Assembly (NCBI GenBank): GCA_023953615.1
Contig: JAMLJH010000002.1
Location: forward strand, 708,592-772,591
Source of the DNA: Verrucomicrobiia bacterium
GTDB taxonomy: Bacteria; Verrucomicrobiota; Verrucomicrobiia; Limisphaerales; JADLHS01
Direction: 5' to 3'
DNA: 64,000 nucleotides
Position numbers and translations under genes: made by a program. Positions within the stretch are counted from its first letter, which is position 1, and each line of letters starts with the position of its first letter. The notes beneath the pieces were generated by a model. It searched no databases. It saw nothing but the letters and a program-made list of their open reading frames with translations, and was not told the DNA's origin. Of the stretch, positions 13,687 through 24,097 are shown piece by piece.

Positions 13687-14250
13687 ATGGCACCCGAAGC
13701 TGCAACTGCACCATCCGATCCCATTCCGCTGGTGGCGGATTTGGACGGCACCCTCATTCGCACGGATTTGATGTGGGAATCCTTGCGGCTATGGCTGCGT
13801 CCGAATCCGTTGCGTTTGTTTGCGGTTCTGGGCTGGTGGCTGCGCGGGCGCGCGTTCTTGAAACGGCAATTGGGGCAACGAGTGCGGGTGAATCCGAAGG
13901 TGTTACCCTACCATGCGGAGTTTCTGGATTGGCTGCGGTCCGAAAAGCGGAAGGGGCGCAAACTGATTTTAGCCACGGCTTCGGATTATCAAATGGCGCT
14001 GCCGGTTTTTCAGCACGTTGGCATCTTCGATGAATTCATGGCCAGCGATGGGAAGATCAACCTGCGCGGAGAAAACAAGCGGCGGGCGCTGTCCGCCAAG
14101 TATGGCGAACGCGGTTACGACTACGCGGGCAACTCCTCCGTGGATCTTGGCGTTTGGCCGGGTTGCCGTGCCGCCATCGTGGTCAACGCTCCCGCCGGAT
14201 TATCCACTCGAGCCGCCAAGGTGACACAAGTCGCTCGAGTCTTCAATTGA
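13687..14250 (+). CDS. HAD-family phosphatase resembling the N-terminal domain of HAD-UbiA fusions
   Basis: A 187-residue protein from the ATG at 13687. Motif I is VADLDGTLIRTD, followed by MWESLRLWLRPNPLRL and LRGRAFLKRQL; motif II is LILATASD and the motif IV region is YAGNSSVDLGVW. This order and the helical cap are characteristic of the N-terminal HAD domain found in front of a UbiA-type prenyltransferase in fused proteins of about 480 residues. Here the reading frame stops after the HAD domain (ARVFN) and the next gene is SulP, so the membrane prenyltransferase part is absent. The substrate is unknown. A longer frame from 13552 is less likely because it is Arg-rich without family match. 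Confidence 0.82.
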   Translation: MAPEAATAPSDPIPLVADLDGTLIRTDLMWESLRLWLRPNPLRLFAVLGWWLRGRAFLKRQLGQRVRVNPKVLPYHAEFLDWLRSEKRKGRKLILATASDYQMALPVFQHVGIFDEFMASDGKINLRGENKRRALSAKYGERGYDYAGNSSVDLGVWPGCRAAIVVNAPAGLSTRAAKVTQVARVFN

Positions 14251-14337
14251 GCAGAAGGTTTGACGTGCTGGAATGAGATTGAGTTTTTTCCGGTTCCAAG
14301 CATCCTGCTGCGTCAGCGGAATTGATTTCCCAATTTT

Positions 14338-16044
14338 GTGACAACCATCGGATCTACGCTTCGGTTTCAATTTCAACCCCGATTGTGGGCCTCGTTACGG
14401 ACCTACTCTCGCGCTACTTTTGTGGCGGATTTAACCTCGGGGCTGATCGTCGGCATTGTCGCCTTGCCGCTGGCCATGGCGCTCGCCATTGCCTCCGGCT
14501 TGAAACCCGAAGTGGGCATCTTCACCTCCATTGTCGGCGGCTTTTTAATCTCTTTCTTTGGCGGTTCCCGCGTGCAAGTTGGCGGCCCGGCGGGCGCATT
14601 TGTTCCGTTGTTGGTGCCAATCGTCGCGGCGCATGGTCCCGAGGGACTCGCCGCTTGCGCGTTGATCGCCGGCGTCATTTTGGTGGGACTCGGAGTGGCG
14701 CGGCTGGGATCAATGATCCGCTTCGTGCCCTATCCGGTGGTCATCGGGTTTACCAGTGGCATCGCGATTATTATTCTCAGCACTCAATTGCAGGATTTCT
14801 TCGGTTTACCGCAAGGGTTGCCCGCTGATTTCATCGGCAAGCTAAAGGCGATTGCGGCAGATTTTCATCCCAACTGGGCAACCACGGGTCTGGCTCTGGC
14901 GGGCGCATTGCTGATCTGGTTTTGGCCGGCGGCCTGGGCCCGACGGGTGCCCGGCTCGATCGCGGTAATTGTGCTGGGCGCCGTTGGAGTTGCTGTTTTT
15001 CGACTGCACGAACGTTGGGGCATTGCGACGTTAGGCAGTCAGTTCGGTGCCATGCCGCGCGGGTTGCCGTTGCCTCATGCGCCGTTGTTGTCAGTGGAAG
15101 TCTGGCGCGATTTGCTGCCGTCCGGCATGACGGTCGCCGCGCTGGGAGCGATCGAGTCGTTACTGTGCGCGGTGGTGGCTGACGGCATGATTGATGACCG
15201 GCACGATTCCAACCAGGAACTGGTCGGGCAGGGGATTGCCAACATCGCCTGCGCCTTTTTTGGCGGGATGCCGGCCACGGGCGTGATTGCTCGCACGGCC
15301 ACCAATGTGCGGAGCGGAGCAAAAACTCCCGTCGCCGGTTTGGTGCATGCGGCCGTGCTGTTGATGATCCTGCTGGTGGCGGCGCCGTTGGCCAGTTTTA
15401 TTCCGTTGGCGGCTCTGAGTGCGGTGTTGGTTGTGGTCGCCATTCGGATGGGGGAATGGCATCACTTCACCCGGTTGCGTCGCTGGCCCAAGGAAGACAT
15501 CGTCGTGTTGCTCACCGCCTTCGTGCTGACGGTCGTCACTGATCTACCCGTGGCGGTTGGCGCGTCACTCATACTGGCGGCGGTGTTGTTGGTTCGGCAA
15601 CTTTCGCAGACCGCCGAAATTCGAACTGAAGGCCCCACCGGTTCCGCCGGCACCACGGATCAAACTTCCGCGGACGGCGCGTTGCCGGCGGGCGTCATGG
15701 TCTTCCGGGTTTGGGGCGCAATTTTCTTTGGCGCGGCGGATAAATTGGAAACGGCCATGCGGCGGGCGGGCAATTTGCCGGAAGTTTTGATTTTGCGGAT
15801 GGAAGACGCGTTGGTTCTGGATGCCACCGGGCTTAATGCATTGGAAGATTTGCAGGAGAAACTATCGCGGCGCGGGAAGCATTTGATTCTCTGCGGCCCC
15901 CATTCGCAACCGTTGTTTGCCTTGACGCGAGCTGGATTTCTGGATCGTCTGGGCTTGGAAAACATGAGCAGCGATTTGACAGCGGCCCTGGCTCGGGCGC
16001 GGCAACTGATTGAAGACCAGAAAGCTGGCAAGGCTTCGAGTTGA
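14338..16044 (+). CDS. SulP-family anion transporter with STAS domain
   Basis: A 568-residue inner-membrane protein with a GTG start at 14338. About 10-14 membrane segments begin with the SulP signature ADLTSGLIVGIVALPLAMAL, then GGSRVQVGGPAGAFVPL and FFGGMPATGVIARTATNVRS. The C-terminal STAS domain (about residues 455-560, ending near ARARQLIED) contains LVLDATGLNALEDL, equivalent to the regulatory loop of anti-sigma-factor antagonists. Family members carry sulfate, bicarbonate or dicarboxylates; the substrate cannot be decided here. It follows the HAD gene by 87 nt and precedes a DUF423 gene by 58 nt. Confidence 0.93.
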   Translation: MTTIGSTLRFQFQPRLWASLRTYSRATFVADLTSGLIVGIVALPLAMALAIASGLKPEVGIFTSIVGGFLISFFGGSRVQVGGPAGAFVPLLVPIVAAHGPEGLAACALIAGVILVGLGVARLGSMIRFVPYPVVIGFTSGIAIIILSTQLQDFFGLPQGLPADFIGKLKAIAADFHPNWATTGLALAGALLIWFWPAAWARRVPGSIAVIVLGAVGVAVFRLHERWGIATLGSQFGAMPRGLPLPHAPLLSVEVWRDLLPSGMTVAALGAIESLLCAVVADGMIDDRHDSNQELVGQGIANIACAFFGGMPATGVIARTATNVRSGAKTPVAGLVHAAVLLMILLVAAPLASFIPLAALSAVLVVVAIRMGEWHHFTRLRRWPKEDIVVLLTAFVLTVVTDLPVAVGASLILAAVLLVRQLSQTAEIRTEGPTGSAGTTDQTSADGALPAGVMVFRVWGAIFFGAADKLETAMRRAGNLPEVLILRMEDALVLDATGLNALEDLQEKLSRRGKHLILCGPHSQPLFALTRAGFLDRLGLENMSSDLTAALARARQLIEDQKAGKASS

Positions 16045-16102
16045 AAATTCGGATGGTCCATCCAGCGCATAATCATTGGTCGCAAATGCGGCCCGCAGAA
16101 AC

Positions 16103-16468
16103 ATGACGAAAACAATAGCTATTCGAGTGAGCGCCGTCCTGGGCTTGTTGGCGGTGGGATTGGGCGCGTTCGGCGCCCACGGATTGAAGGAGACGCTGAC
16201 GCAACATGGGATGGTGGCGGTTTGGGAAAAAGCGGTTTTCTATCACTTTATCCACACGGTGATTTTATTTGTTTTACCGCAGCGCCGTGAGTTTTGCTCA
16301 GGACCATGGCTGGCGTTGTTTGCGGGGATCATTTTGTTCTCCGGCTCGTTGTATTCGCTCGCCATCACCCATTGGAAATGGCTGGGCTTCATCACGCCTT
16401 TCGGTGGCGTTTGTTTTGTGGTGGGCTGGATTTGGCTGGTCATTTCCGCGCGGAAATTGGTTGAGTGA
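16103..16468 (+). CDS. DUF423 family small membrane protein
   Basis: A 121-residue protein with four hydrophobic helices, typical of DUF423 (YwdK-like) proteins. Diagnostic stretches are GLGAFGAHGLKETL near the N-terminus, WEKAVFYHFIHTVILF, and LFSGSLYSLAIT in the third helix, followed by ITPFGGVCFVVGWIWL. The start chosen is the ATG at 16103 (MTKTIAIRV); an in-frame ATG at 16076 adds nine unlikely residues. The function of the family is unknown. It is probably cotranscribed with the SulP gene 58 nt upstream. Confidence 0.9.
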   Translation: MTKTIAIRVSAVLGLLAVGLGAFGAHGLKETLTQHGMVAVWEKAVFYHFIHTVILFVLPQRREFCSGPWLALFAGIILFSGSLYSLAITHWKWLGFITPFGGVCFVVGWIWLVISARKLVE

Positions 16469-16668
16469 ACCCCGGTCAGGGTGGCGGTCTGAACGAGTTC
16501 TGCCGCGACTCGAATGAAAGTCCAGGCGCTTTGGCGGTTGCGGGAGATCGTTCATTGCGCCCGAGGTATTGGACTGTCGAGACGGAGCGATTGCGGGTTG
16601 AAAGCAGCTTCGTGAAATTATTGGTTTTCCCCATTGCCACGGTCGGAAGCCTGCGCTAGTACCCAAAC

Positions 16669-17298
16669 ATGAATTGCCGCCCGCGTTCCGATGTCGCTTT
16701 GCCGAGCGCGGCGGGATCGTTGGGCTTCGCGCTGATGGAGTTGCTCATGACGGTGGTAATCATTTTCGTGCTCTTCACAATGTTCTTTGGCTTCGGCGCC
16801 AAAAATCGTCAGCGTAGCGCCAAATTACGTTGTCAGGAGAATTTACAGAAAGCCTTCGTCGGCTTGCAGATTTTTGCCAACGAACATGACGAGCGGTTTC
16901 CCCAGACCACAAACGCCACCACGGCCGAGGTGGCGTTGGAAGTTTTGGTGCCGCGTTATACGGCCGATACCAAAATCTTTGTCTGCCCCGGGCGAAAGGA
17001 TTCGGCGCCGGCTCCGGATCAACCCTTGCGTAAGGGACGCATCAGCTACTCGTATTATCAGGGACAAACCAAGACCGGAACCAACGGCTTTCTTTTGACC
17101 GATTGGCAGGTGAACACTCAGGCCAAACGCGTCGGCGATTTGTTGTTTTCTGAAACCGGTAAAAAACCCGGTAACAACCACGCCAAAATCGGAGGGAATT
17201 TACTCGAAATCACCGGCGACGTGATTTCCTCGCCCGCACGGGCGGCAGTGGATCTGCCCTTGGCATCCGGCGTGGTGTTGCTAAATCCCAAACCCTGA
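16669..17298 (+). CDS. Type II secretion/type IV pilus-like pseudopilin
   Basis: A 209-residue protein with a 19-residue leader and a prepilin motif G|FALMELLMTVVIIFVLF (cleavage after Gly, Phe at +1, Glu at +5), followed by a long N-terminal hydrophobic helix. The C-terminal part contains a CPGRKD segment and resembles the Verrucomicrobia/Planctomycetes pseudopilins of unknown role. It would be processed by prepilin peptidase and sit in the inner membrane with a periplasmic head. The next gene starts 6 nt after its stop, so the two are very probably coexpressed. Confidence 0.85.
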   Translation: MNCRPRSDVALPSAAGSLGFALMELLMTVVIIFVLFTMFFGFGAKNRQRSAKLRCQENLQKAFVGLQIFANEHDERFPQTTNATTAEVALEVLVPRYTADTKIFVCPGRKDSAPAPDQPLRKGRISYSYYQGQTKTGTNGFLLTDWQVNTQAKRVGDLLFSETGKKPGNNHAKIGGNLLEITGDVISSPARAAVDLPLASGVVLLNPKP

Positions 17299-17304
17299 CG
17301 ACGC

Positions 17305-19686
17305 ATGAAGATCGTTTGCGATTGCGGCGCAAAGTATGCCTTCGACGTGACGGCGGACAATCTGCGTGCGCCGGTGGTTTTCAGTTGTCCCAACTGCGGC
17401 CAGGATTTGTCCGCAGCGATCAACCAACAAATTCACGAGCAATTCGGGGTGGCGTCAGATGCGGCCACCGACGGCCACCCAACGACCGACGCCGAAACTG
17501 CGGACGCGCCGACACCGGCGATTTCAACCTCGAAGCGTCCGCCGCTACGAATCCAATTACCGCCACAATCCACGTCGGCGCCAGCGGATGAAACCAGAGC
17601 GACGGAGCGATTTTGTTCGCGCCATCCATCGTTGGTGGCGACGCAAGCGTGTGTCGTCTGCGGGAAAGGCATTTGTGCGAAATGCGCTGGGTTGTTTGCG
17701 GACTGTTGTTCGCCACTGTGCAAAGAGAAGGCGGCGTTGCGAGGAGAAAAAACTTCGCGAAGTGGGCGCAGGTATGAATCCGATGAGGCTCGACGGCTGC
17801 GCCGTTTTGGATGGCTGGTAAAATTGGGATTATGTCTGGCGCTTTTGGTTCTGGGGGCGTGGCTGTTGTATGCGTGGTGGGGATCGCAGCCCCGGCCAGT
17901 CGCTACTTTGCGATTCGAGAACGACCCGGCTTTCGCGGGAACGAGTATTATTGCCGGTGAGCAGGCTATTTTTCTGCATGGACTGAAACTCGGACGTTAC
18001 GACCTGAGTGCCAAACGGCAGGTGTGGTTGCAATCCGTGGTGGATGAGAAAATGGTCCGCGCGCAAGCGGAGCAAGACCTGCGACAAATGCAGGCCATGG
18101 TGGCTGACGGGCAAAGCCGCGGTGCGATTCCGTCGCTCGAACAACGGATCCGAGACCTGACGCGAGTCACCGAAAGTGGATTCCAGTTGCGCGTGTTCGG
18201 GCACAGCATCTGGGTGGCGGATGGTGAGACGGCGCGGCAATTCGACTGGGACACGGGCAGGCCACAGCGGGCGGTGCCTTTCTCGGGAGATTTTGACGAG
18301 GCCCGGTTGAAGGGGAGTCAATTGGAAATCGGCCAGTTAGTGAATGATTCCACGATTCAACTAACGCGGTTGGATTTGGTGAGCGGTCAGATGAGTACGG
18401 AGCCATTGAGGACGAACTCCATCCGTGGCGCGGTGGGAGGCCATGCAGCGCAGTCGCTGTCCGATAAAACCGAAGTGACCCGAAAGGGCGTTACTGATCT
18501 GAGTGCGCAACAACTGGGAGCCGCCGTCGCGAGTGGTTCAGTGGCCGGAAAGCTGGCGGCTCCGGCAACCATTGCCGTGACCCGTCGTCAACAGGAAGCG
18601 CTGCAACTCATGGCCGAGGACGATGGAGCGCAGAAAGCCGGACGGAATACGGCGCCGGCAAATGGCAAGATGCCGTTGGCCGAATCGGTCCAGGTGTTTT
18701 CCTCTGGATCGGGATGGGTTCAACTGACGACGCGGTTGTTGCAACCGAATCTCGTGGCGCGTTCGGCAATGCGGGCCGCGCCCGCGAAGTCAGCGTTGGA
18801 CGGCGGACTGAGCGCCGGCGCGACGACTGAAGTTGCCAACGAGTTGTTGAATGAAATGGCGCGCAATGCCGGTCAGGATAAGGTCGTGGAAGACCAAAGC
18901 CGGTATGCGGTTCGCCTCCATCGCCTCGGTGACGCTGCCGCACCGGATTGGGAAGGCGAAGTCATCGGCGCGCCGCAGCTCTATCCGCAGGCAACCGTGA
19001 ATGTGCTGGTGGCCGGTACGACGTTGCTGGTTTTGGATCAGCAAAATCGCAAGAAATGGGAGAGCCTATTGATGTATCCACTGGCGGAGGCGGGTGATTT
19101 GGCCAGCCATCACCGGGACAAACGGTATGGGCTGGGGCCGGTGGTGGAACACGACCAATCGCTCTACGTTTTTGATCAAGGCGTGCTGAGCGCATTTGAT
19201 TTGGCGACCGGTTCCGCTCGTTGGCGATTGCCCTCCGTAGGCGTCAGGGGTTTGTTTTTCGATGGTGCAGGCGCGCTTTACGTCAACACCACGACCGCCA
19301 GTCCGGATCGGATCAAATACGCGCGACAGATAGACGTGAGTGAGCGGGCGGGAAACCTCACGCTGAAGCTGGACGCAACAAACGGCAAAGAGCGCTGGCG
19401 TTACGCTGAAGGCGGATGGCTGACTTATGTTTCCGGTCGTTACCTTTACGCAGTGGATTATACTCCGCCGCGTGACGATGATGAGGGTGAAGATCAACAG
19501 ACCCTCGCCGCGTTGGGTTTGGGGACGACACCGCATTTGAACATTCGCCGGCTTAACCCAAAGAATGGTCGCGTGATGTGGAATTATTATCAACCGCACG
19601 GCGCGTGGGACATCGAGATGCGCGATAACATCTTGCAGTTGGTGTTAAAGCAAGAGGTGTTGATTTTGAAATTCCTCGCGCTCTGA
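17305..19686 (+). CDS. Membrane protein with zinc ribbon, B-box-like zinc finger and PQQ-type beta-propeller
   Basis: A 793-residue protein of unusual architecture. Residues 1-35 form a zinc ribbon with Cys5, Cys7, Cys28 and Cys31. After a low-complexity linker a Cys/His-rich B-box-like finger spans about residues 103-137 (RFCSRHPS, CVVCGKGICAKC, CCSPLC). A single transmembrane helix (about 172-194, VKLGLCLALLVLGAWLLYAWW) separates these from an extracytoplasmic part with PQQ/quinoprotein-like propeller strands such as LSAFDLATGSARW and LDATNGKERWRY. The topology suggests cytosolic zinc fingers and a periplasmic propeller. It follows a pseudopilin gene by 6 nt. Function unknown; a role in protein-protein contacts across the inner membrane is inferred. 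Confidence 0.75.
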   Translation: MKIVCDCGAKYAFDVTADNLRAPVVFSCPNCGQDLSAAINQQIHEQFGVASDAATDGHPTTDAETADAPTPAISTSKRPPLRIQLPPQSTSAPADETRATERFCSRHPSLVATQACVVCGKGICAKCAGLFADCCSPLCKEKAALRGEKTSRSGRRYESDEARRLRRFGWLVKLGLCLALLVLGAWLLYAWWGSQPRPVATLRFENDPAFAGTSIIAGEQAIFLHGLKLGRYDLSAKRQVWLQSVVDEKMVRAQAEQDLRQMQAMVADGQSRGAIPSLEQRIRDLTRVTESGFQLRVFGHSIWVADGETARQFDWDTGRPQRAVPFSGDFDEARLKGSQLEIGQLVNDSTIQLTRLDLVSGQMSTEPLRTNSIRGAVGGHAAQSLSDKTEVTRKGVTDLSAQQLGAAVASGSVAGKLAAPATIAVTRRQQEALQLMAEDDGAQKAGRNTAPANGKMPLAESVQVFSSGSGWVQLTTRLLQPNLVARSAMRAAPAKSALDGGLSAGATTEVANELLNEMARNAGQDKVVEDQSRYAVRLHRLGDAAAPDWEGEVIGAPQLYPQATVNVLVAGTTLLVLDQQNRKKWESLLMYPLAEAGDLASHHRDKRYGLGPVVEHDQSLYVFDQGVLSAFDLATGSARWRLPSVGVRGLFFDGAGALYVNTTTASPDRIKYARQIDVSERAGNLTLKLDATNGKERWRYAEGGWLTYVSGRYLYAVDYTPPRDDDEGEDQQTLAALGLGTTPHLNIRRLNPKNGRVMWNYYQPHGAWDIEMRDNILQLVLKQEVLILKFLAL

Positions 19687-19718
19687 TGCCGGGCCAGCAA
19701 GCAAGGTGAAGTTGCGGT

Positions 19719-20282
19719 TTACGCTTCGACCAGCTTTTCTTCCGCCGCGCTGAGTTTTCGCCATTGACCCACGGGCAGTTCCGCCAGCCAGAATTGGCCA
19801 ATGCGCACGCGGACCAATCGCAGCGTGGGATGGCCAATGGCCGCGGTCATGCGGCGCACCTGACGGTTTTTGCCTTCGACCAATTCCAAGCCGAGCCAAC
19901 AATCCGGAACATTTTTGCGAAAACGGATCGGCGGCTGGCGCGGCGGGAAGCCCGGCGGTTTGGGCAGTAACCAGGCCCGGCCCGGCAGCGTCTTTCGATC
20001 TTGAATCATCACGCCGTCGGAAAGTTGGCGCAGCGATTCGGCGCTGGGGATGCGCTCCACCTGCGCCCAATACTCGCGTGGATGAGCTTGCTTGGGTTGG
20101 AGCAGACGCGCGTTCCAGCGCGGTTCATCGCTCAACAAGAGCAACCCTTCCGAATCGGCATCCAACCGCCCGATCGGATACACGCGAGGTGGAAAATTAA
20201 ATTCCGCCAGCGCGCGATGGCGGGAGTCGTCCGGAGTGAATTGGGAAAGGACTCCGTAAGGCTTGTTGAACGCAATCAGCAC
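19719..20282 (-). CDS. 23S rRNA pseudouridine synthase, RluE-like
   Basis: RsuA/RluB/E-family enzyme that isomerises a uridine in rRNA. The catalytic motif YPIGRLDADSEGLLLLSD carries the essential Asp in GRLD, preceded by the typical start LIAFNKPYGVLSQFT and followed by EGKNRQVRRMTAAIGHPTLR. There is no N-terminal S4 domain, which fits RluE (2457 in E. coli 23S) better than RsuA. The chosen GTG start at 20282 places the N-terminus as in RluE (187 aa). The frame is open to an ATG at 20381, but the extra 33 residues have no family similarity. Convergent with the zinc-ribbon/propeller gene 32 nt away. Confidence 0.88.
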   Translation of the reverse strand: MLIAFNKPYGVLSQFTPDDSRHRALAEFNFPPRVYPIGRLDADSEGLLLLSDEPRWNARLLQPKQAHPREYWAQVERIPSAESLRQLSDGVMIQDRKTLPGRAWLLPKPPGFPPRQPPIRFRKNVPDCWLGLELVEGKNRQVRRMTAAIGHPTLRLVRVRIGQFWLAELPVGQWRKLSAAEEKLVEA

Positions 20283-20442
20283 AGTGCGGATTAAACTCCA
20301 CCTCTCGCCGCCAGCCAAGCGGATCTGCTTTCCGCTCCGGCCAGGTTGTGCTCGACGGATACGACTTCGTCGAAGCAACAACCCAACCGAAGTTCAAAAT
20401 GTGGCGTAGGGCAACCGCATTCCGGTCTGTTTCGCGAGCGGT

Positions 20443-23265
20443 TTAATGTGAGCTGATCCGGTAGAACAATTGTCCGCCGGGCGGGTTGGCGTGCGTCACG
20501 GTTTTGAGCGTGCCATCGCCAGTAACGGTTTCCAGCGGAGTCCAGGTCGTCGCGGTCAAATCACTGGTGTACTCGACGACGTGCTGCATTCCAGCTTGCG
20601 ACGTGAACGAGAAGGAGAAGTTGGTGCCGTCGTAGGCGGGGTCAAGCAGCGTTACCGACGGTTGAAGCGCCGGAACAATCTCCACCGCACCCAGATCGAA
20701 GGCGCGCGCATCAGTGGCGGGTGAGGCTTGCACCCCAAAGTGCAGGTAGGGGTGACTCGTGCCGGTGACTCCCGACGCCCGATAGTGGTGCGGCGCGGCG
20801 CTTTGGAAGGACGTATCCGCCGTCTGATCGGCGATGCTGACGGTATAAGTGGCGTCGGCGGGATGGATTGTGACCGCGAACGCATAGACGTGTTCGGGGA
20901 CAATGGCGATGGCGGTGTCCACCAGATTCCCGGCTTTGAAGGCGCCCGTTCCGTCCGTGTTGTCGAAGATGTAGAACGTCTTTCCGGCCATGACCCCGGA
21001 GCCGGGCGTTTGTTCGTCGCCGGATGCGGCAATGGACCAACTGGTGCTGGCATCGGTGCTACCGGTTGGTCGCGCCGCGTTACGGCCATAGAAATGGACC
21101 CGATCGTTGAACACATCGAAATTAGAAGCGAAGTCAGTTTCCAACAGACGGAATTTCCAACGGATGACGTGCGGGACATTTAGATCGAGACCCGGGCTGG
21201 AAGTGTATTCGCGCATCAGATTGCGCACGCCAACCGTGGTGACGTCGTAATGGAGGTAATCGCCCCCCAACGCCGCGTCCGTTTCCAAAGTGCCCATCCC
21301 GGTGCTCCATTGCCAAGGGCCAGTCCAACCCGGGCTGGGCGCGTACAGCCACGGATCGTTGGCGGCGATAAAGTCAGACGCCCATTGCGTGGTGCCCGCC
21401 GCGTTGGCGGCCTGAATGGCCAGCGAATAATTTCCGGAGGCGAGCGGCGCGTGAGTGGCGGTTAAATTCGTGGCTGCGCCGGAGAAATTAAGGCTGGTCA
21501 CCGTATCATTGAGGCGTAGTTCAATATCGGCTTCAGCCAACGGTACCTGCGATTGCACGTTGAATTGCACCCCGGCGCTGGCGGGAGCAATGGTGTGATT
21601 CGCGGGACTGACCGCTCCGATCGTTGGTGGCAAAATCGCCGCCGTTTCCGGCCCCACCGTAACCACCAGATTATCAATTTGCCCGTACTCGAACCACGGC
21701 GTCGAACTGTGGGTCTGAATGCGGAAACGATTGAAGACCATGCCGGGAGTCGCGTTACGAAAGGGGATCAGCGTGCCGATGGGTTGGTCATCCACCGACA
21801 CGTCATAACGAGCTGCCGCAACCCCGCTCAGATAGTGGACAACTTGCACGTGATGCCAGCCTGCCGACCAGTCCATCAGTGGTTGCCACGCGGTGTTATC
21901 ATAGTAAGCCAGCTTTCCTGGAATGGTGCCCCACGCCAAAAAACTGCTCCAAAATACGCCCGATTCAGCTTGCAGCGTGAGGTCAATGGTCCGCTCGTCG
22001 GTGATTGATACCAAAACGTCGAAATCCAACGTCAATGTACCCGAAGACACCGCTGGGAAGCGCAAAGCATCGGCGCGGATGGCCCCCGATCCCGCCCGTT
22101 CCAAGACCTTTCCTTGTTCGCCACCCGCGTCAACGATAGTTGCCGGTTCATCGGCGTTGGGTTCCCAGACCCCCAGGCCGTCGGTCACATTTTGCAGAGC
22201 TTCCACCGGGAAGATGTTTTCGTCTTCGAAGCCGCCCGAGTCGTAAAGAACCACCGGAGTGGTGAACGTGTAAAAAGTGCGTTGCGCGGTGGCCGACCCG
22301 CCGGAATTGGCCACGCTGATTTCAATGGTGTGCTGTTGATCGGCGGCTAGTCCGTTGTAGGCGACGTCGTAATTTCCCGCGTCTCCCGAGATCACAAGTT
22401 CACCGGAGACATCCACGGAATTGACCACCAGCGAAATACTGCTGGCTTCAATGGCCTCGTAAGCAATCACACTGAAATGGATTCCGTTGGCGGCATCGGT
22501 GACGGCCCCGTTCTCCGGCGTCACTCCGGTAATTACCGGAATGGGTGTGCTGCTGGGCGCGCCGGTGATAAATCCAAAATCATCCCAGCAAATCCGGGTG
22601 TTTTTAGGGGTCTCTGTGCCCGACTCGAACGATTGCAAGCGGAGGCTCACCACGGCGGCGCCGTCCGGAGCGGTAAAACCGAAAAAGGTGTCATCGCCGC
22701 CGGAGGTTTTGCCGACGTTGGCCGTCGCGACTTCCGTGGTGGCGTCGCTGAAAGTGGCCGTGACGCGAATGTCCAGCGGGTACTGGGTGTTATTACGGGA
22801 CAGGATGACTAACCCGACTTGTTTGATGACTTCATTATCGGGAGGGAGTCCGGTGTTGTTGTCTCCGAGCGCCAGCGTGAGGGTGTAATCCGCCAAATCT
22901 GCGGTGCTGGTGGTGGCGTTGGGTGCGGACAACGGCGTAAACGAGCTGGGGTTCGCGGTGACGTTCTGCATCGCCACGCTGCTGGTGATTGTGAGGTACT
23001 TGGAATCACCGTAATCACCATGGTAAGTCGTCGTGGCATTGGCGACCGTGCCCGAGAGGTTCAAAACGCCACCAGCCCCGCTGCTCCAGGCCGTGGCGAC
23101 TGCCGGAACGAAAGCGGTGTCGGTCAGTGTGGTGGCGCTCTTTTCAATCCCCGCCGCCACCGTGCCGATTGTAATTTGCGTATATTGTCCGAAGCTGTGA
23201 AGCGTTGGCCAAACGGCCAAGGCGAATATCCCGGCCATCCGGGTGAGGGTGGAACATGGTTTCAT
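20443..23265 (-). CDS. Large secreted multidomain protein with Ig-like and LamG-like modules
   Basis: A 940-residue protein with a Sec signal peptide (hydrophobic stretch MAGIFALAVWPTLHSFG). Repeated Ig/FnIII-like blocks start with PVITGVTPENGAVTD and PPTIGAVSPANHTIAPAS. Between them lies a LamG/concanavalin-like module (about nt 21640-22250 by position) that resembles the N-terminal module of the secreted BNR protein at 26883-29123. The C-terminus (about 65 residues, NFSFSFTSQAGMQHVVEYTS to LFYRISSH) is a module shared with two other secreted proteins in the window. No enzymatic motif was recognised; it may bind carbohydrate or the cell surface. A pseudopilin gene starts 25 nt upstream on the same strand. 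Confidence 0.78.
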   Translation of the reverse strand: MKPCSTLTRMAGIFALAVWPTLHSFGQYTQITIGTVAAGIEKSATTLTDTAFVPAVATAWSSGAGGVLNLSGTVANATTTYHGDYGDSKYLTITSSVAMQNVTANPSSFTPLSAPNATTSTADLADYTLTLALGDNNTGLPPDNEVIKQVGLVILSRNNTQYPLDIRVTATFSDATTEVATANVGKTSGGDDTFFGFTAPDGAAVVSLRLQSFESGTETPKNTRICWDDFGFITGAPSSTPIPVITGVTPENGAVTDAANGIHFSVIAYEAIEASSISLVVNSVDVSGELVISGDAGNYDVAYNGLAADQQHTIEISVANSGGSATAQRTFYTFTTPVVLYDSGGFEDENIFPVEALQNVTDGLGVWEPNADEPATIVDAGGEQGKVLERAGSGAIRADALRFPAVSSGTLTLDFDVLVSITDERTIDLTLQAESGVFWSSFLAWGTIPGKLAYYDNTAWQPLMDWSAGWHHVQVVHYLSGVAAARYDVSVDDQPIGTLIPFRNATPGMVFNRFRIQTHSSTPWFEYGQIDNLVVTVGPETAAILPPTIGAVSPANHTIAPASAGVQFNVQSQVPLAEADIELRLNDTVTSLNFSGAATNLTATHAPLASGNYSLAIQAANAAGTTQWASDFIAANDPWLYAPSPGWTGPWQWSTGMGTLETDAALGGDYLHYDVTTVGVRNLMREYTSSPGLDLNVPHVIRWKFRLLETDFASNFDVFNDRVHFYGRNAARPTGSTDASTSWSIAASGDEQTPGSGVMAGKTFYIFDNTDGTGAFKAGNLVDTAIAIVPEHVYAFAVTIHPADATYTVSIADQTADTSFQSAAPHHYRASGVTGTSHPYLHFGVQASPATDARAFDLGAVEIVPALQPSVTLLDPAYDGTNFSFSFTSQAGMQHVVEYTSDLTATTWTPLETVTGDGTLKTVTHANPPGGQLFYRISSH

Positions 23266-23289
23266 AGGCTGCGTCTGTTGGTTTTGATT

Positions 23290-24042
<753 letters not shown>

Positions 24043-24097
24043 TGTTGGGTGTCAGTTTTCACGGAACCTTATCGGTCGGGTTTGGTCGGCGTCCATA

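Noticed and set aside
13600..13690. GC-rich stretch with CTGGC-TT-GCCAG before the HAD gene as a dispersed repeat
   Set aside because: The arms are only 5 bp and no second copy is seen in the window; insufficient to call a repeat.
16669..16682. A 14-base match between the 3' (seed-side) end of the spacer at 30648-30677 and the start of the pseudopilin gene
   Set aside because: About one such match is expected by chance for this amount of spacer and target sequence, and the other 16 spacer bases do not match. A wider search for a PAM-adjacent match would be needed to revive it.
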